A DNA stretch of 52,924 nt, from contig NZ_JAJVKV010000030.1 of the NCBI RefSeq assembly GCF_024198175.1, positions 1 through 52,924 on the forward strand, written 5' to 3'. Source of the stretch: Pyxidicoccus xibeiensis (lineage in GTDB: Bacteria > Myxococcota > Myxococcia > Myxococcales > Myxococcaceae). The position numbers and the translations under genes were made by a program. This document shows positions 1 through 8,481 of this stretch, in pieces (within the stretch, counting starts at the first letter, position 1; each line of letters starts with the position of its first letter). The notes beneath the pieces were generated by a model that worked only from the letters and a program-made list of their open reading frames with translations, was not told the DNA's origin and ran no database searches.

Positions 1-751
1 ACGGAGTGCTGGAGCCGGGGTCCGCGATGGCGAGGACGTGCCTGGTGTGGGGCGCGCTGGCGGAGCTGGGGCGGGTGGCGGCGAGGTGGGAAGGTGCAGT
101 CACGGAGGAGGACGTGCTCGCGTCAGCGGAGGCGCTCTGGCGAGCGCTGGGCCCCAGGGAGAAGTCGACGCCCAGTGGGCCCGGAGGCATGCCTCCTCCA
201 GGCGGCGAGAAGGCCCCGGATGAGGCACCCGACAGTGCCGCGGCGGCCGCAATGGCTGATGGCGCGGCGACGCCTCGGCCGCCGGAGGGCAAGAAGGCCT
301 CGGGCGAAGCGCCAGACGGTGACGCGGCGGCGGCAATGGATGATGGCGCGGCGGTGCCTCGGCCGGGCGCTCCGCCCGTGGAAACGAGGCGTCCCCACGC
401 CATGGCGGAGGGCGGTACTCCGGCAACTGCCGCGCCCGAAGACCCAGGGCTGGGCGCGTTGAGTGATTCACCTGCGGGGGCAGGAGCGGCGCGGTCCGAA
501 GCCATGACGGCTGGAGAGGCCCTGGCGGCAACTCACGAGGCCCTGGCATCAGGGCGCTCGATGCACGCCAGCCCCTGTCGCATTCTTCGATGCGGCCCTA
601 CCGGGACGAGGACGCCCCACTCGGGAGCGCCCTGCCGGGCGACGCGGCAAGCAACGCGCTGGAGGCGATGGTGCTCGCCACGTTCCTGCATGCCATGGCT
701 CCGGGAGCGCTCGGAGCCTCCCGGATGCCGCAGGCCTCTTCCGCGTCATGA
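1..751 (+). pseudogene. Hypothetical protein, cut by left edge, probable frameshift
   Basis: The gene enters from outside the window, so its true start is not visible; a GTG at position 6 is in frame. Good codon usage runs in one frame to about 545, with an Ala/Glu-rich helical N-terminus and then an Ala/Pro/Gly-rich linker. From about 560 the protein-like frame is the one shifted back by one base. It reads ALDARQPLSHSSMRPYRDED and later EAMVLATFLHAMAPGALGAS, and stops at TGA 749-751. A one-base loss between about 545 and 570 would explain this; a sequencing error or programmed slippage is possible. The linker contains an 84-bp imperfect tandem duplication. I do not recognise the family. The stop lies one base from the stop of the convergent next gene. 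Confidence 0.5.
198..365 (+). repeat. 84-bp imperfect tandem duplication (2 units)
   Basis: Two adjacent 84-bp units (198-281 and 282-365) encode 28-residue blocks of the pattern P-x-G-x-K-A-x-x-E-A-P-D, then an Ala run, M-x-D-G-A-A-x-P-R-P. They lie in the Ala/Pro-rich linker of the left-edge gene. Most differences between the copies are base substitutions, so the reading frame is preserved. Confidence 0.6.
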
Positions 752-752
752 A

Positions 753-1472
753 TCAGTCCAGCCCGGCCTTCCCCAGCGACCAGTACGCCTTCACCTTCTG
801 CTCCGCCCTCACCCCGGCCGACCGGAGCTGACCGCGCAGCGCCTGGATGGCCTGGGCCCGGCCCGTCATCACCAGGTGAGCTCCAGGCCGCCTCGCCACC
901 GCGGCCTGGAGTGCCGCAGCCGCGGTGGACAGATGCCTGTCCCCGGGAGCCCGCTCGACCAGGGTGCTTCCCTCCACCCGGAACTCCCCCAGCACCGCCT
1001 CAGACTCCGCGCGCGAGGAGACCTCGAACACCTGCTCCACGCCGCCCGTGCCCGCCCGCAGGTTGCGCAGCGTGTGCGCCAACGCGAAGGACGTCTCGTC
1101 GCCGAAGAGCACCACGGGGCCCTCGAGCGCCGCGAGCGCGAGCGAGCCCCGGGGCCCGAAGAACCGACACCGGTCTCCCACCCGGACCTCGCGGCCCCAC
1201 TTCGCGCCGGGAGTGTCCCCGTGCAGGTAGAGCAGGAACTGCGTCGCTCCGCGAGCCGCGTCCCAGGCCAGGGGCGTGTACGTCCGCATGCCCACCTGCG
1301 GCAGGAAGACCTGCACCTTGTCCCCGGCATGCCAGGCCACGTCCCGTAGCGCCTCGCCCGCCAGTTCCATCCAGCGGAAGTGCGGGGACACCTCACGCAC
1401 CTGCTCGACGCGCGCGTCGCGGAACAGGAACCGTCCCAGCATGCCGCCGATAATCGCCTTGCCTGACGTCAT
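753..1472 (-). CDS. Siderophore-interacting protein (FAD/NAD(P)H ferric reductase family)
   Basis: A 239-residue cytoplasmic flavoprotein. The N-terminal half is an FAD-binding beta-barrel with the diagnostic flavin motif RTYTPLAW near residue 63. It is followed by a VRVGDRCRFFGPRG segment and a C-terminal NAD(P)H-binding half (VVLFGDETSFALAHTLRNL). Members of this family reduce ferric siderophores to release iron, or serve as general ferredoxin-reductase-like enzymes. The length is near the lower end for the family. The ATG is preceded by GAGAGG about six bases upstream. No siderophore synthesis or uptake gene is adjacent, so a role in iron release is inferred from family only. It converges on the left-edge gene with one base between the stops. 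Confidence 0.8.
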   Translation of the reverse strand: MTSGKAIIGGMLGRFLFRDARVEQVREVSPHFRWMELAGEALRDVAWHAGDKVQVFLPQVGMRTYTPLAWDAARGATQFLLYLHGDTPGAKWGREVRVGDRCRFFGPRGSLALAALEGPVVLFGDETSFALAHTLRNLRAGTGGVEQVFEVSSRAESEAVLGEFRVEGSTLVERAPGDRHLSTAAAALQAAVARRPGAHLVMTGRAQAIQALRGQLRSAGVRAEQKVKAYWSLGKAGLD

Positions 1473-1640
1473 TCGTGCCTCTCCACGGGGTGCAACGACC
1501 CCACCGCGTCACGGGCCGGAGCATGGGCGAAGGCCAGGCGCATGTGCGTGAAGAAGCGTAAAGAACGCTGGCGCCCCTCCACTGCGTGTCTTTTCATGTC
1601 TGTCAATTGTGGTGCAACCCTGACCCAGGCAATGGCACAC

Positions 1641-1663
1641 AGCCCCCTCCAGGGAGGGGGGCT
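1641..1663. terminator. GC-rich hairpin upstream of diheme cytochrome gene
   Basis: AGCCCCCT (1641-1648) pairs with AGGGGGGCT (1655-1663) around a six-base loop, with one bulged G. It is followed by a short TTTC on the plus strand. It sits about 90 bases before the start of the cytochrome gene. Nothing transcribed on the plus strand clearly precedes it, so it could be an intrinsic terminator, a leader hairpin of the downstream gene, or chance. Confidence 0.3.
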
Positions 1664-1752
1664 TTCAAAGACATGGCTTAATGATTTACAACAAATCCAT
1701 CCTCGCCAGCCTCGCAGTCCATGCCGTCCCTGGGGGGAGGAAAGGTCTGGTC

Positions 1753-3435
1753 ATGCAGAAGCGTTTCCCCAGGGCGGTCGCCCTGACGTGTCTTGCGTCC
1801 TCGCTATGGAGCTGCGCCACCACGCCCACCATCAAGAACCTGGAGCCGGTCCCCAATGGCATCGGCAACGTCGTGAGCCTGTCCCAGGGGTGGACCGTGG
1901 AGCAGCAGGAGTGGTTCTGGTTCACCACCCAGGGCTCGCAAATCCTTCCCTACGATTGGTTCCTCGTTTTGGAGCAGGCCACCAGCTCCCAGCTGTTCCG
2001 CGCCCCCGCCAACTTCGAGCGGTTCAAGTACCTCAACGTCAAGCCCAGCAAGCTGAACCCGGACGGGCTGCCGGTGGGCTTCGTCAAGGACATCGACGAC
2101 AACGGCCATCACTGGATGGGGCTGACCTGCGCGGCCTGCCACACCAACCAGATCAACTTCAACGGCGTGGAGATGGTCATCGACGGCGCCCCCACGCTCG
2201 CGGACTTCTCCACGTTCTATGACGAACTGGTTGCCGCCCTGGCTGCGACGGACAAGGACGATGCGAAGTTCGAGCGCTTCGCGAAGGCCGTCCTCGACAA
2301 GGCCTACAACCCGGGGACTGCCAACGACCTGCGCCGGGCGCTGTTCGACCAGACGGTGCGCCTGGAGGCCCGCCGCGAGCTCAATGCCTCACGCGTGCCC
2401 TATGGCCATGCCCGCCTGGATGCCTTCGGGGACATCCTGAACATGGTGCTGGCCTCGAACCTCGGCATCCCGGAGAACAAGCGTGAGGCCAACGCTCCTG
2501 TCTCCTACCCGTTCCTCTGGGACACGCCCCATCATGATGTCGTCCAGTGGAATGGCTCCGCCGCGAACAAGACGCCAGGGCCGCTGCTGCGCAACGCAGG
2601 GGAGATGCTGGGCGTCTTCGCGGCCGTCCAGCTCACCCCCAGCCCGCTCCTCCATGGGTACAAGACCTCCATCGAGCTGGAGAACCTGGGCCTGCTGGAG
2701 AAGTCCCTGGAGTCCCTCTGGTCCCCAGAGTGGCCCAGGGAGGTGTTCCCGGCCATCGACCCCGGCATGTTCCTCCGGGGCGAGGAGCACTACAAAGCGC
2801 ACTGCGTGAAGTGCCATGCCCATATCGACCGGACGAACAAGGACCGGCGCATCAATGCCGTCATGACGCCCCTGGCGGAGATTGGAACCGACACGCTGAT
2901 GGCCGAGAACTTCGCGGGCCGGACGGCGAAGACGGGCCGGCTGATGGGCATCAAGGAATACATCATCGCGGGCGAGCCGCTGGGCGCGGAGGAGCCCGCG
3001 CTCAAGGTCCTCCTCAACGCGGTGGCCGGTGCCGTCCTCGAGCACCCGTTCGAGTCCATCAAGGCCAGCTTCACGGAGTACCTGAAGGTGCGCAGTGTCC
3101 CCCCACAGCCGGGAGTGGGTCCCCTGGATGCGCTCCGGGCCTACAAGGCCCGGCCCCTCAACGGCATCTGGGCGACGGCGCCCTACCTCCACAACGGCTC
3201 GGTGCCAAACCTGTGGCAGCTGCTCGTCCCGCAGGAGCAGCGGGTCAAGGTGTTCCACGTCGGCAGCCGTGAGTTCGACCCGAAGCACGTGGGCTTCGTC
3301 ACCGCGGCTGCCGACGGCCTCTACCGCTTCGACACCACGCTCGAGGGCAACTCCAACCAGGGCCACACGTACGGTACCCAGGAGCTGAACGACACGCAGA
3401 AGTGGGAGCTCGTCGAGTACCTCAAGTCACTCTGA
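1753..3435 (+). CDS. Diheme cytochrome c lipoprotein, peroxidase/RoxA-like
   Basis: A 560-residue exported protein. The start at 1753 is chosen because GGAGGAAAGG lies just upstream and because it gives a lipoprotein signal with lipobox LWSC. An in-frame ATG at 1681 would bury this signal. There are two haem c-binding motifs: CAACH near residue 126 and CVKCH near residue 351. The C-terminal segment LNGIWATAPYLHNGSVPNLW is typical of the diheme cytochrome-c-peroxidase superfamily that also contains the rubber oxygenase RoxA, whose homologues occur in myxobacteria. The protein is shorter than RoxA, so peroxidase, oxygenase or electron-transfer roles all remain open. The gene stands alone on this strand. 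Confidence 0.75.
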   Translation: MQKRFPRAVALTCLASSLWSCATTPTIKNLEPVPNGIGNVVSLSQGWTVEQQEWFWFTTQGSQILPYDWFLVLEQATSSQLFRAPANFERFKYLNVKPSKLNPDGLPVGFVKDIDDNGHHWMGLTCAACHTNQINFNGVEMVIDGAPTLADFSTFYDELVAALAATDKDDAKFERFAKAVLDKAYNPGTANDLRRALFDQTVRLEARRELNASRVPYGHARLDAFGDILNMVLASNLGIPENKREANAPVSYPFLWDTPHHDVVQWNGSAANKTPGPLLRNAGEMLGVFAAVQLTPSPLLHGYKTSIELENLGLLEKSLESLWSPEWPREVFPAIDPGMFLRGEEHYKAHCVKCHAHIDRTNKDRRINAVMTPLAEIGTDTLMAENFAGRTAKTGRLMGIKEYIIAGEPLGAEEPALKVLLNAVAGAVLEHPFESIKASFTEYLKVRSVPPQPGVGPLDALRAYKARPLNGIWATAPYLHNGSVPNLWQLLVPQEQRVKVFHVGSREFDPKHVGFVTAAADGLYRFDTTLEGNSNQGHTYGTQELNDTQKWELVEYLKSL

Positions 3436-3479
3436 GGCGCGGCGTGGTGGGCAGGGCGTGGGACGCCCTGCTCGCGCAC

Positions 3480-4379
3480 TCAAGCCGCGGCGGAGGCGGC
3501 CTGCTCCACCGCGGGCTTGAGCACCTCGCGCGCCCACTGCGCCAGCGTGGTGGGCGTGGTGGTCTGCGCGGAGCGGGGCTCGGCGGGGTCCAGGCCGCCC
3601 TTGATGGCCGCGCCATACATCTCGATGTACAGGTCCACCGCGAACGCGGGCATGCCCACGTCCAGCATGGCCTTGCGCGCGTCGTCCAGCGTCACCTGCA
3701 CGTAGCGCACGGGACGGCCCAGCGCCTCCGTGAGGATGGGCCCCAGCTGCCCGTACGTGATGTCCGCCGGGCCATGCACGCCGACGTAGCGGTGCCCCTT
3801 CCAGCCCGCGTCCAGCAGCACCTCGGCCGCCTTGGCCGCGATGTCCCTCACCGCCACGAAGGGCAGCGCCTTGTCGCGCGGCAGCGGCATGAACAGCGAG
3901 CCCGTCTTCGCCACCGTGCCCGCGTCGCGCAGCAGGTTCTCCATGAAGAAGCCCGGCCGCAGGGAGGTGACGTCCGGGCACACCGCCTTGAAGGCCTCCT
4001 CGACGCCCAGCAGCGCCCCCACCGGGCCGGTGCCCGGGCCGTTGTGCGCGCCGATGCTGGACAGCACCACCACGCGCTTCACGCCGTGCGCCTTCACCGC
4101 CTTCGCGGCCGTGCGCGCCGACTCCTGCGTCCAGGCCAGGAAGTCCGGCCGCACCGCCGGAGGCGACAGCCAGAACAGCGCCTCCGCCCCCGCCAGCGCG
4201 CGGTCCAGCACCGCCGCGTCGTCGGTGCTGCCCTCCACCAGCTTCGCGCCGCGCTTCACCAGGTCCGCCACCTTGTCGGCGCTCCGGCTGATGACGGTGA
4301 CGGAGCGGCCCGCCTCCAGCAGGCGCAGCACGAGGGGACGGCCGATGTTTCCATTGGGGGTGTTGATGACGATGGACAT
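3480..4379 (-). CDS. NmrA-like NAD(P)-dependent reductase
   Basis: A 299-residue atypical short-chain dehydrogenase. It opens MSIVINTPNGNIGRPLVLRL, an NmrA-type dinucleotide-binding loop, followed by an arginine-rich strand end (VTVISRSADKV) suited to NADP(H). Family members either reduce quinones or aldehydes (QOR2-like) or act as redox-sensing regulators. The start at 4379 is preferred over the upstream in-frame ATG at 4439 because GGAGG precedes it and the conserved fold begins there. It is transcribed divergently from a LysR regulator 80 bases away, the usual arrangement in which the regulator controls its neighbour. Confidence 0.8.
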   Translation of the reverse strand: MSIVINTPNGNIGRPLVLRLLEAGRSVTVISRSADKVADLVKRGAKLVEGSTDDAAVLDRALAGAEALFWLSPPAVRPDFLAWTQESARTAAKAVKAHGVKRVVVLSSIGAHNGPGTGPVGALLGVEEAFKAVCPDVTSLRPGFFMENLLRDAGTVAKTGSLFMPLPRDKALPFVAVRDIAAKAAEVLLDAGWKGHRYVGVHGPADITYGQLGPILTEALGRPVRYVQVTLDDARKAMLDVGMPAFAVDLYIEMYGAAIKGGLDPAEPRSAQTTTPTTLAQWAREVLKPAVEQAASAAA

Positions 4380-4449
4380 GAGTGCCTCCGGTGACTTCGG
4401 GATGGGCTCAAGGTGCTCCCCCGCGGCGCATGAGGCCACTGCATGTTAC

Positions 4450-4463
4450 TCATGTGCTCATGA
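4450..4463. promoter_or_regulatory. Candidate LysR-type dyad between divergent genes
   Basis: TCATG-TGCT-CATGA is an inverted repeat with five-base arms. A further CATG lies nine bases to the left (4442-4445), giving three CATG steps about one helical turn apart. It lies in the 80-base divergent region and overlaps the proposed ATG of the LysR gene at 4460, as autoregulatory LysR sites often do. No binding evidence exists and the dyad is short. Confidence 0.3.
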
Positions 4464-5497
4464 GCGCCCTTCATGCCCGTCGCCCCCGGCGGCCCGCCCC
4501 GGCCCTCGCCGTGGCCGCCGCCCCCGCGCCGCCCGCCGCCGCGGACCTCGCCGGCATCAACCTCAACCTGGTGGTGGCGCTGGACGCGCTGCTCACCGAG
4601 GCCAACGTCACCCGGGCCGCGCAGCGCCTGGGCGTCACCCAGTCGGCCATGAGCCACTCCCTGCGGCAGCTTCGCGAGCTGCTCGGGGATGCGCTGCTCA
4701 TCCGCGGCCGGGGCGGAATGATGCGCACGCCCCGGGCGGAGCAGCTCGCCGCGCCCCTCCACCGGGGGCTGCTGGAGCTCCAGCGGGCGCTGCGCAGCGA
4801 GCCCACCTTCGAGCCCCGCACCGCCACCCGCCGCTTCACCCTGGCGACGGGGGACTACTTCGCCGCCGCGCTGCTGCCGGAGCTGCTCGGCCTGCTGGGC
4901 AACGAGGCCCCCGGGGTGGACCTGGTCATCCGCCACCTCATCCCCGACGCGGTGACCTCCCTGCTGGAGAGCGGCGAGGCGGAGCTCGCCGTGGGGGCCT
5001 TCCCCGACTCCCACCTCTCCCTGCGCCAGCAGAAGCTCTTCACCGAGGACTTCGTCTGCGTCGTCCGCAAGGGCCACCCCGCCGCGCGGAAGGGGCTGGA
5101 CCTGGAGACCTACCTGCGCCTGCCCCACGTCCTCATCAGCCCCCGGGGCGAGGGCGCCGGGGCGGTGGACACGGCGCTGGCGAAGCTGGGGCGCTCGCGG
5201 CGCATCGGCCTGCGGCTGCCCTACTTCCTCACCGCCCCCCTGGCGCTGACCCGCTCGGACTACATCCTCACCGCCCCCCGCCGCCTGGTGGAGCCCTTCG
5301 CCGGGACCTGGCCCCTCCAGCTCCTCCCGCCCCCCATCGCCCTCAGGTCCTTCGACGTCCTCCAGTTCTGGCACGAGCGGTTCGACAGTGACCCAGCCCA
5401 CCGCTGGCTGCGGGGCATGGTGGCCCGGGCAGCCTGGTGCCCCCCGTGTCAACCCGGCGGGTTCTCACCCGGAGTGCGCGGGAAGCAACCTTCCTGA
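4460..5497 (+). CDS. LysR-family transcriptional regulator
   Basis: A 345-residue protein. After an unusual Ala/Pro-rich N-terminal extension of about 30 residues comes the LysR winged helix-turn-helix (NLVVALDALLTEANVTRAAQ, then LGVTQSAMSHSLRQLRELLG). The usual effector-binding periplasmic-binding-like domain follows (ATRRFTLATGDYFAAALLPELL and onward). The extension makes the start uncertain: no Shine-Dalgarno sequence precedes the ATG at 4460, and a GTG near 4511 would also work. It probably controls the divergent NmrA-type reductase and itself. Effector unknown. Confidence 0.85.
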   Translation: MSALHARRPRRPAPALAVAAAPAPPAAADLAGINLNLVVALDALLTEANVTRAAQRLGVTQSAMSHSLRQLRELLGDALLIRGRGGMMRTPRAEQLAAPLHRGLLELQRALRSEPTFEPRTATRRFTLATGDYFAAALLPELLGLLGNEAPGVDLVIRHLIPDAVTSLLESGEAELAVGAFPDSHLSLRQQKLFTEDFVCVVRKGHPAARKGLDLETYLRLPHVLISPRGEGAGAVDTALAKLGRSRRIGLRLPYFLTAPLALTRSDYILTAPRRLVEPFAGTWPLQLLPPPIALRSFDVLQFWHERFDSDPAHRWLRGMVARAAWCPPCQPGGFSPGVRGKQPS

Positions 5498-5577
5498 CAC
5501 TCCCGGACAGAGACACTGAACGCAGATTCAAGGGTGGGCGAGCATCCCACGGGCCGGCCGTTGTAGGGTGGTCCTCT

Positions 5578-6195
5578 ATGACTTCTTCCGAGAAGCTGGT
5601 TTTCACTCAAACGGTCGAGGCACTTTTCGTGCGTGCCCTCGAAAACCGTCTCACCCCGGCGTGCCGAGAGCACCTGCGCCGGGCAGGGTTGGACCTCGAC
5701 CAGAAGCTGGAGCGGACCTACACCCTGGAGCAGTGGAAGGAGTTCCTGCGCATCGCCGCGGGTCACGTCTATGGCGGCGTCCCCGCCGAGGCCGCGTACT
5801 ACTCGCTGGGCGAGCGCTTCATGGATGCCTACTTCGGGACGTTTTTCGGCCGGGCCCTCCTGGGCGTCGTCCGGCTGGCCGGCCCGCGCCGCATGCTCCT
5901 GCGCACGGACATGGGCTTTCGCGCCGGCAACAACTTCAGTGAGGTCGAAATCGTCGAGCGTAGCCCGACGATGTTGGAGCTGCGGATGAATGATGTCCTG
6001 GCGGACCTGCCCACCTTCGCGTCCGGGCTGCTGGCCCGGGCGGTGGAGCTGTGCGGCGGGTGGCGGGCGGTGGCCGTGCCGGAGGAGTTCGACGGCACCT
6101 CGGCCACGTTCCACATCCGCTGGTCGGAAGTTCCCGTCGAGGCCGCGCTGAGCGCCGCCGGGGACGGCTCGGGCGCGTCGCGGCCCCGGGTGTAG
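5578..6195 (+). CDS. DUF2378 (TIGR02265) family protein
   Basis: A 205-residue cytoplasmic protein of a paralogous family that is expanded in Myxococcus and related genera. Recognisable parts are EKLVFTQTVEALFVRAL at the N-terminus, a central YTLEQWKEFLRIAAGHVYGG, and LGERFMDAYFGTFFGRALLG. The family has no established biochemical function. The start at 5578 gives the family's usual beginning; an upstream in-frame GTG would overlap the LysR gene and add unrelated sequence. It converges on the diheme cytochrome gene downstream. Confidence 0.8.
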   Translation: MTSSEKLVFTQTVEALFVRALENRLTPACREHLRRAGLDLDQKLERTYTLEQWKEFLRIAAGHVYGGVPAEAAYYSLGERFMDAYFGTFFGRALLGVVRLAGPRRMLLRTDMGFRAGNNFSEVEIVERSPTMLELRMNDVLADLPTFASGLLARAVELCGGWRAVAVPEEFDGTSATFHIRWSEVPVEAALSAAGDGSGASRPRV

Positions 6196-6272
6196 GAATT
6201 GACTCGTGGGGCCCGGGAGGCCAGGGGCGCCTGAAGCGCTCCGCCCCCGAGGCCCACACTCGGACGGTGGAC

Positions 6273-7247
6273 CTAGTCGTCCATCTCCGCAATCCACCGT
6301 CGCAGCAGGGCCACGGCCTCCGCATCCACCTGCTCGGTCCCCAGCGGCGGCATGCTCCAGCCGGACTCCCGCTTCGAGACGCGCTCAATCATGTTGCTCT
6401 TGTCCGGCTTGCCCGGCTTGAAGGCGAGGGTGCCGGCGCCGTAGGTGGGCGTGTCTCGTGGCGAGCCCAGCCGGTCCACCGGGAGCCAGAAGTCGAGCGA
6501 GTTCTGGGGGTCGAAGCACCGCTCGCCGTCCGAGTCCGGGCGCTTCTGGTTGTGGCAGTGGGCGCAGTTGGCGTGCAGGTAGCCCAGGGCCGCGCGCTCC
6601 ACATCGTTGCCGGGCACGGTGAAGCCGATGGCGGGCGGCCGGCTCAGCGTCCCGGCCACCCTCAGATCTTCCAGGTCCAGCAAGTCCGGAGGCGCATCGT
6701 AGGACAGCTGGATGGCGGAGAAACCCAGCACCCGGCTCTCCCGTCCGCCGTGGCAGCCGAAGCAGTTCGCCGCGGAGGGCACGTCGTGCGGGGTGCCGAC
6801 CGCGTTGTCCTGTCCGTCGGGGGCGGCCACCGCGTCGCGCTGGTCGGGCAGCCAGACATAGGCCAGGGCGCGCCAGTCCTCGGGGCGGGGCCCGAACTTC
6901 TCCAGCAGCCGCGTCTCCACGCGCACCCCGTCCCGGGTGAACTCCTTCCACAGCTGCGTCCCCTCGGGGAACTGCCACGAGTCCATGTCGCGCGTGTCGA
7001 TGCGGCCGCCCGGCGGGAGGCGAATCCAGCGGCGCTTGGTGGCGCCATCTGTCCACAGCGGGAACTGGGGAGCGAAGGCCCGCACGTCGTCGGCAAGCAC
7101 CGTCATCGAGGAGTCGGTGAACAGCCCCGTGCCGGAGAGGCGCTCGGGCATGGCGGAGAGGGAGGAGGTCGCCACCGGCTCACAGACCTCGAAGTCGCTG
7201 CACCCGGAGAGGACTCCAGCGGCGACGAGAGCCAGACACACACGCAT
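6273..7247 (-). CDS. Diheme c-type cytochrome lipoprotein (SO_2930/HNE_0200-like)
   Basis: A 324-residue exported lipoprotein. Starting at 7247 gives a signal peptide ending in lipobox VLSGC, with GGGGGA upstream. The N-terminal half carries the family pattern LSGTGLFTD ... APQFPLWTDGATKRRWIRLP and PEGTQLWKEFTRDG. Two haem c motifs follow, CFGCH and CAHCH. The C-terminus (GWSMPPLGTEQVDAEAVALL) resembles a cytochrome c end with a Met that could ligate haem iron. Homologues are periplasmic or surface-anchored electron carriers of unknown substrate. It is not related in sequence to the diheme protein at 1753-3435. Confidence 0.75.
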   Translation of the reverse strand: MRVCLALVAAGVLSGCSDFEVCEPVATSSLSAMPERLSGTGLFTDSSMTVLADDVRAFAPQFPLWTDGATKRRWIRLPPGGRIDTRDMDSWQFPEGTQLWKEFTRDGVRVETRLLEKFGPRPEDWRALAYVWLPDQRDAVAAPDGQDNAVGTPHDVPSAANCFGCHGGRESRVLGFSAIQLSYDAPPDLLDLEDLRVAGTLSRPPAIGFTVPGNDVERAALGYLHANCAHCHNQKRPDSDGERCFDPQNSLDFWLPVDRLGSPRDTPTYGAGTLAFKPGKPDKSNMIERVSKRESGWSMPPLGTEQVDAEAVALLRRWIAEMDD

Positions 7248-7335
7248 GAGACATCCCCCGTGATGGCGCCCGCTTCTGGGCGTCGCCACGGAAAACACCG
7301 ACCCGGGCGCGAAGTGTCACCGCGCTCGCGGTCCC

Positions 7336-7662
7336 CTACCCGTCGACCTTCCAATCCGGGCCAGGAGGCAGCTCGGAGGTGTTCAGGGCTTCGAGCGCAA
7401 TCGCTTCCAGCCTGTCGAGCGTGTCCGCCCGCCGCGTCCAGTGCGGACCTCCGTGGCGCGTCACGCGTGCCTCCCAGCCGCCTTCCACGGGATGGAGGCA
7501 GACCCCGTGCTCAATCACGGAGAGGTCGTCGTCAATCCTGACGGGGCGAGTGAACGCAATGATTCCCGAGGAGGCGAAGTATGGGGCGGCCCTGAACTTG
7601 AAACCTCGCGCCTCCAGCCGTCGTCCGAGGTCTTCGAGGACGCTCTGGTGTGAAACATCCAT
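7336..7662 (-). CDS. Small hypothetical protein
   Basis: A 108-residue protein with no signal peptide or membrane segment and with mixed alpha/beta composition (LEDLGRRLEARGFKFRAAPY; ARVTRHGGPHWTRRADTLDR). I do not recognise a family. It lies 30 bases downstream of the alpha/beta hydrolase gene on the same strand and is probably the last gene of that operon. The position of the start is supported by AGGG a short distance upstream. Confidence 0.6.
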   Translation of the reverse strand: MDVSHQSVLEDLGRRLEARGFKFRAAPYFASSGIIAFTRPVRIDDDLSVIEHGVCLHPVEGGWEARVTRHGGPHWTRRADTLDRLEAIALEALNTSELPPGPDWKVDG

Positions 7663-7692
7663 GGTGCCCTCCCAGGGAAGCTCGGGTGGTGT

Positions 7693-8481
7693 TCAAGCGC
7701 CGGTGAGCAGCAGGGCAATGGCGCTTCCGAGGCCCTCGGGGTTGTCCTCGGAGAAGCCATGCCCCGATGCCTCGACGGTGGCCACGGGGATGCCGGCGGC
7801 GGCCACCTGACGGGCCGTCTCGTGCGTCGTCTCGTCACTGAGCGCGCCGAGGATGTAGCCCTTCACCGGAACGGGCAGCGCGGCCAGTCGGGGAATGAGG
7901 CCGCCCTGCCCCAGCCGGACCAGTGACGTCGCGCTCCGGTGGAAGGCCACGGGGTCCGCCATGCGCAGGCTCTCGCGGTAGGACGGCGCGGACATCGACT
8001 CGACGAACTGGTCCCATTTCGCCACGAAGACGTCGAGCGGCGTCGCGGCCGCCACGGCGCTCCCGGTCGCGTCCTCGGGACGCAAGTTCGGCTCGGCGAC
8101 CAGCAGGGCCGCCGGAGGCCGGCCGGCGCGAGTCAGCTCTTCCGCGACAAGGATGCCGAGCGTGCCACCCATGCTGTGTCCCACCAGTGCCACCGGGCCG
8201 GCACGCGAGGCGAGCAGCGCTGCGAGCAGCCGAGCCTGCTCCGCCAGCTCGTAGCTGAAGTCCTGGGGGCGGTCGCTCTGGCCGAAGCCGAGCAGGTCGA
8301 ACCAAATGCTGGCATGGTGTGACAGCGCGGCGCTGTGAGCCACGGGAGGCCAGTCCCGGCTCCCCGCGCAGCCGAGCCCATGCAGGTACACGAGCACCTG
8401 GGCCGCGCCCGAAGAGCGGCCACGCAGGATGCGGTGCCGCATCCCCGGAACCTCGATACGCACCGACTCTTCAACGTTCAT
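7693..8481 (-). CDS. Alpha/beta hydrolase
   Basis: A 262-residue cytoplasmic hydrolase. It has an oxyanion-hole strand (VLVYLHGLGCAGSRDWPPVA), the nucleophile elbow GHSMGG, and a C-terminal catalytic histidine in ASGHGFSEDNPEG. The start at 8481 has GGGAGG seven bases upstream; the in-frame GTG/ATG-like start at 8514 is less good. Its first codons overlap the end of the upstream hydrolase gene by 11 bases, so the two are probably translationally coupled. Substrate unknown; an esterase or lipase-like role is the family default. Confidence 0.8.
   Translation of the reverse strand: MNVEESVRIEVPGMRHRILRGRSSGAAQVLVYLHGLGCAGSRDWPPVAHSAALSHHASIWFDLLGFGQSDRPQDFSYELAEQARLLAALLASRAGPVALVGHSMGGTLGILVAEELTRAGRPPAALLVAEPNLRPEDATGSAVAAATPLDVFVAKWDQFVESMSAPSYRESLRMADPVAFHRSATSLVRLGQGGLIPRLAALPVPVKGYILGALSDETTHETARQVAAAGIPVATVEASGHGFSEDNPEGLGSAIALLLTGA

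Noticed and set aside
6..1349. A plus-strand open frame running from the left-edge gene through the siderophore-interacting protein gene
   Set aside because: After about 560 the translation becomes Arg/Pro/His-rich and is antisense to a clear flavoprotein gene; it is open only because of the high GC content.
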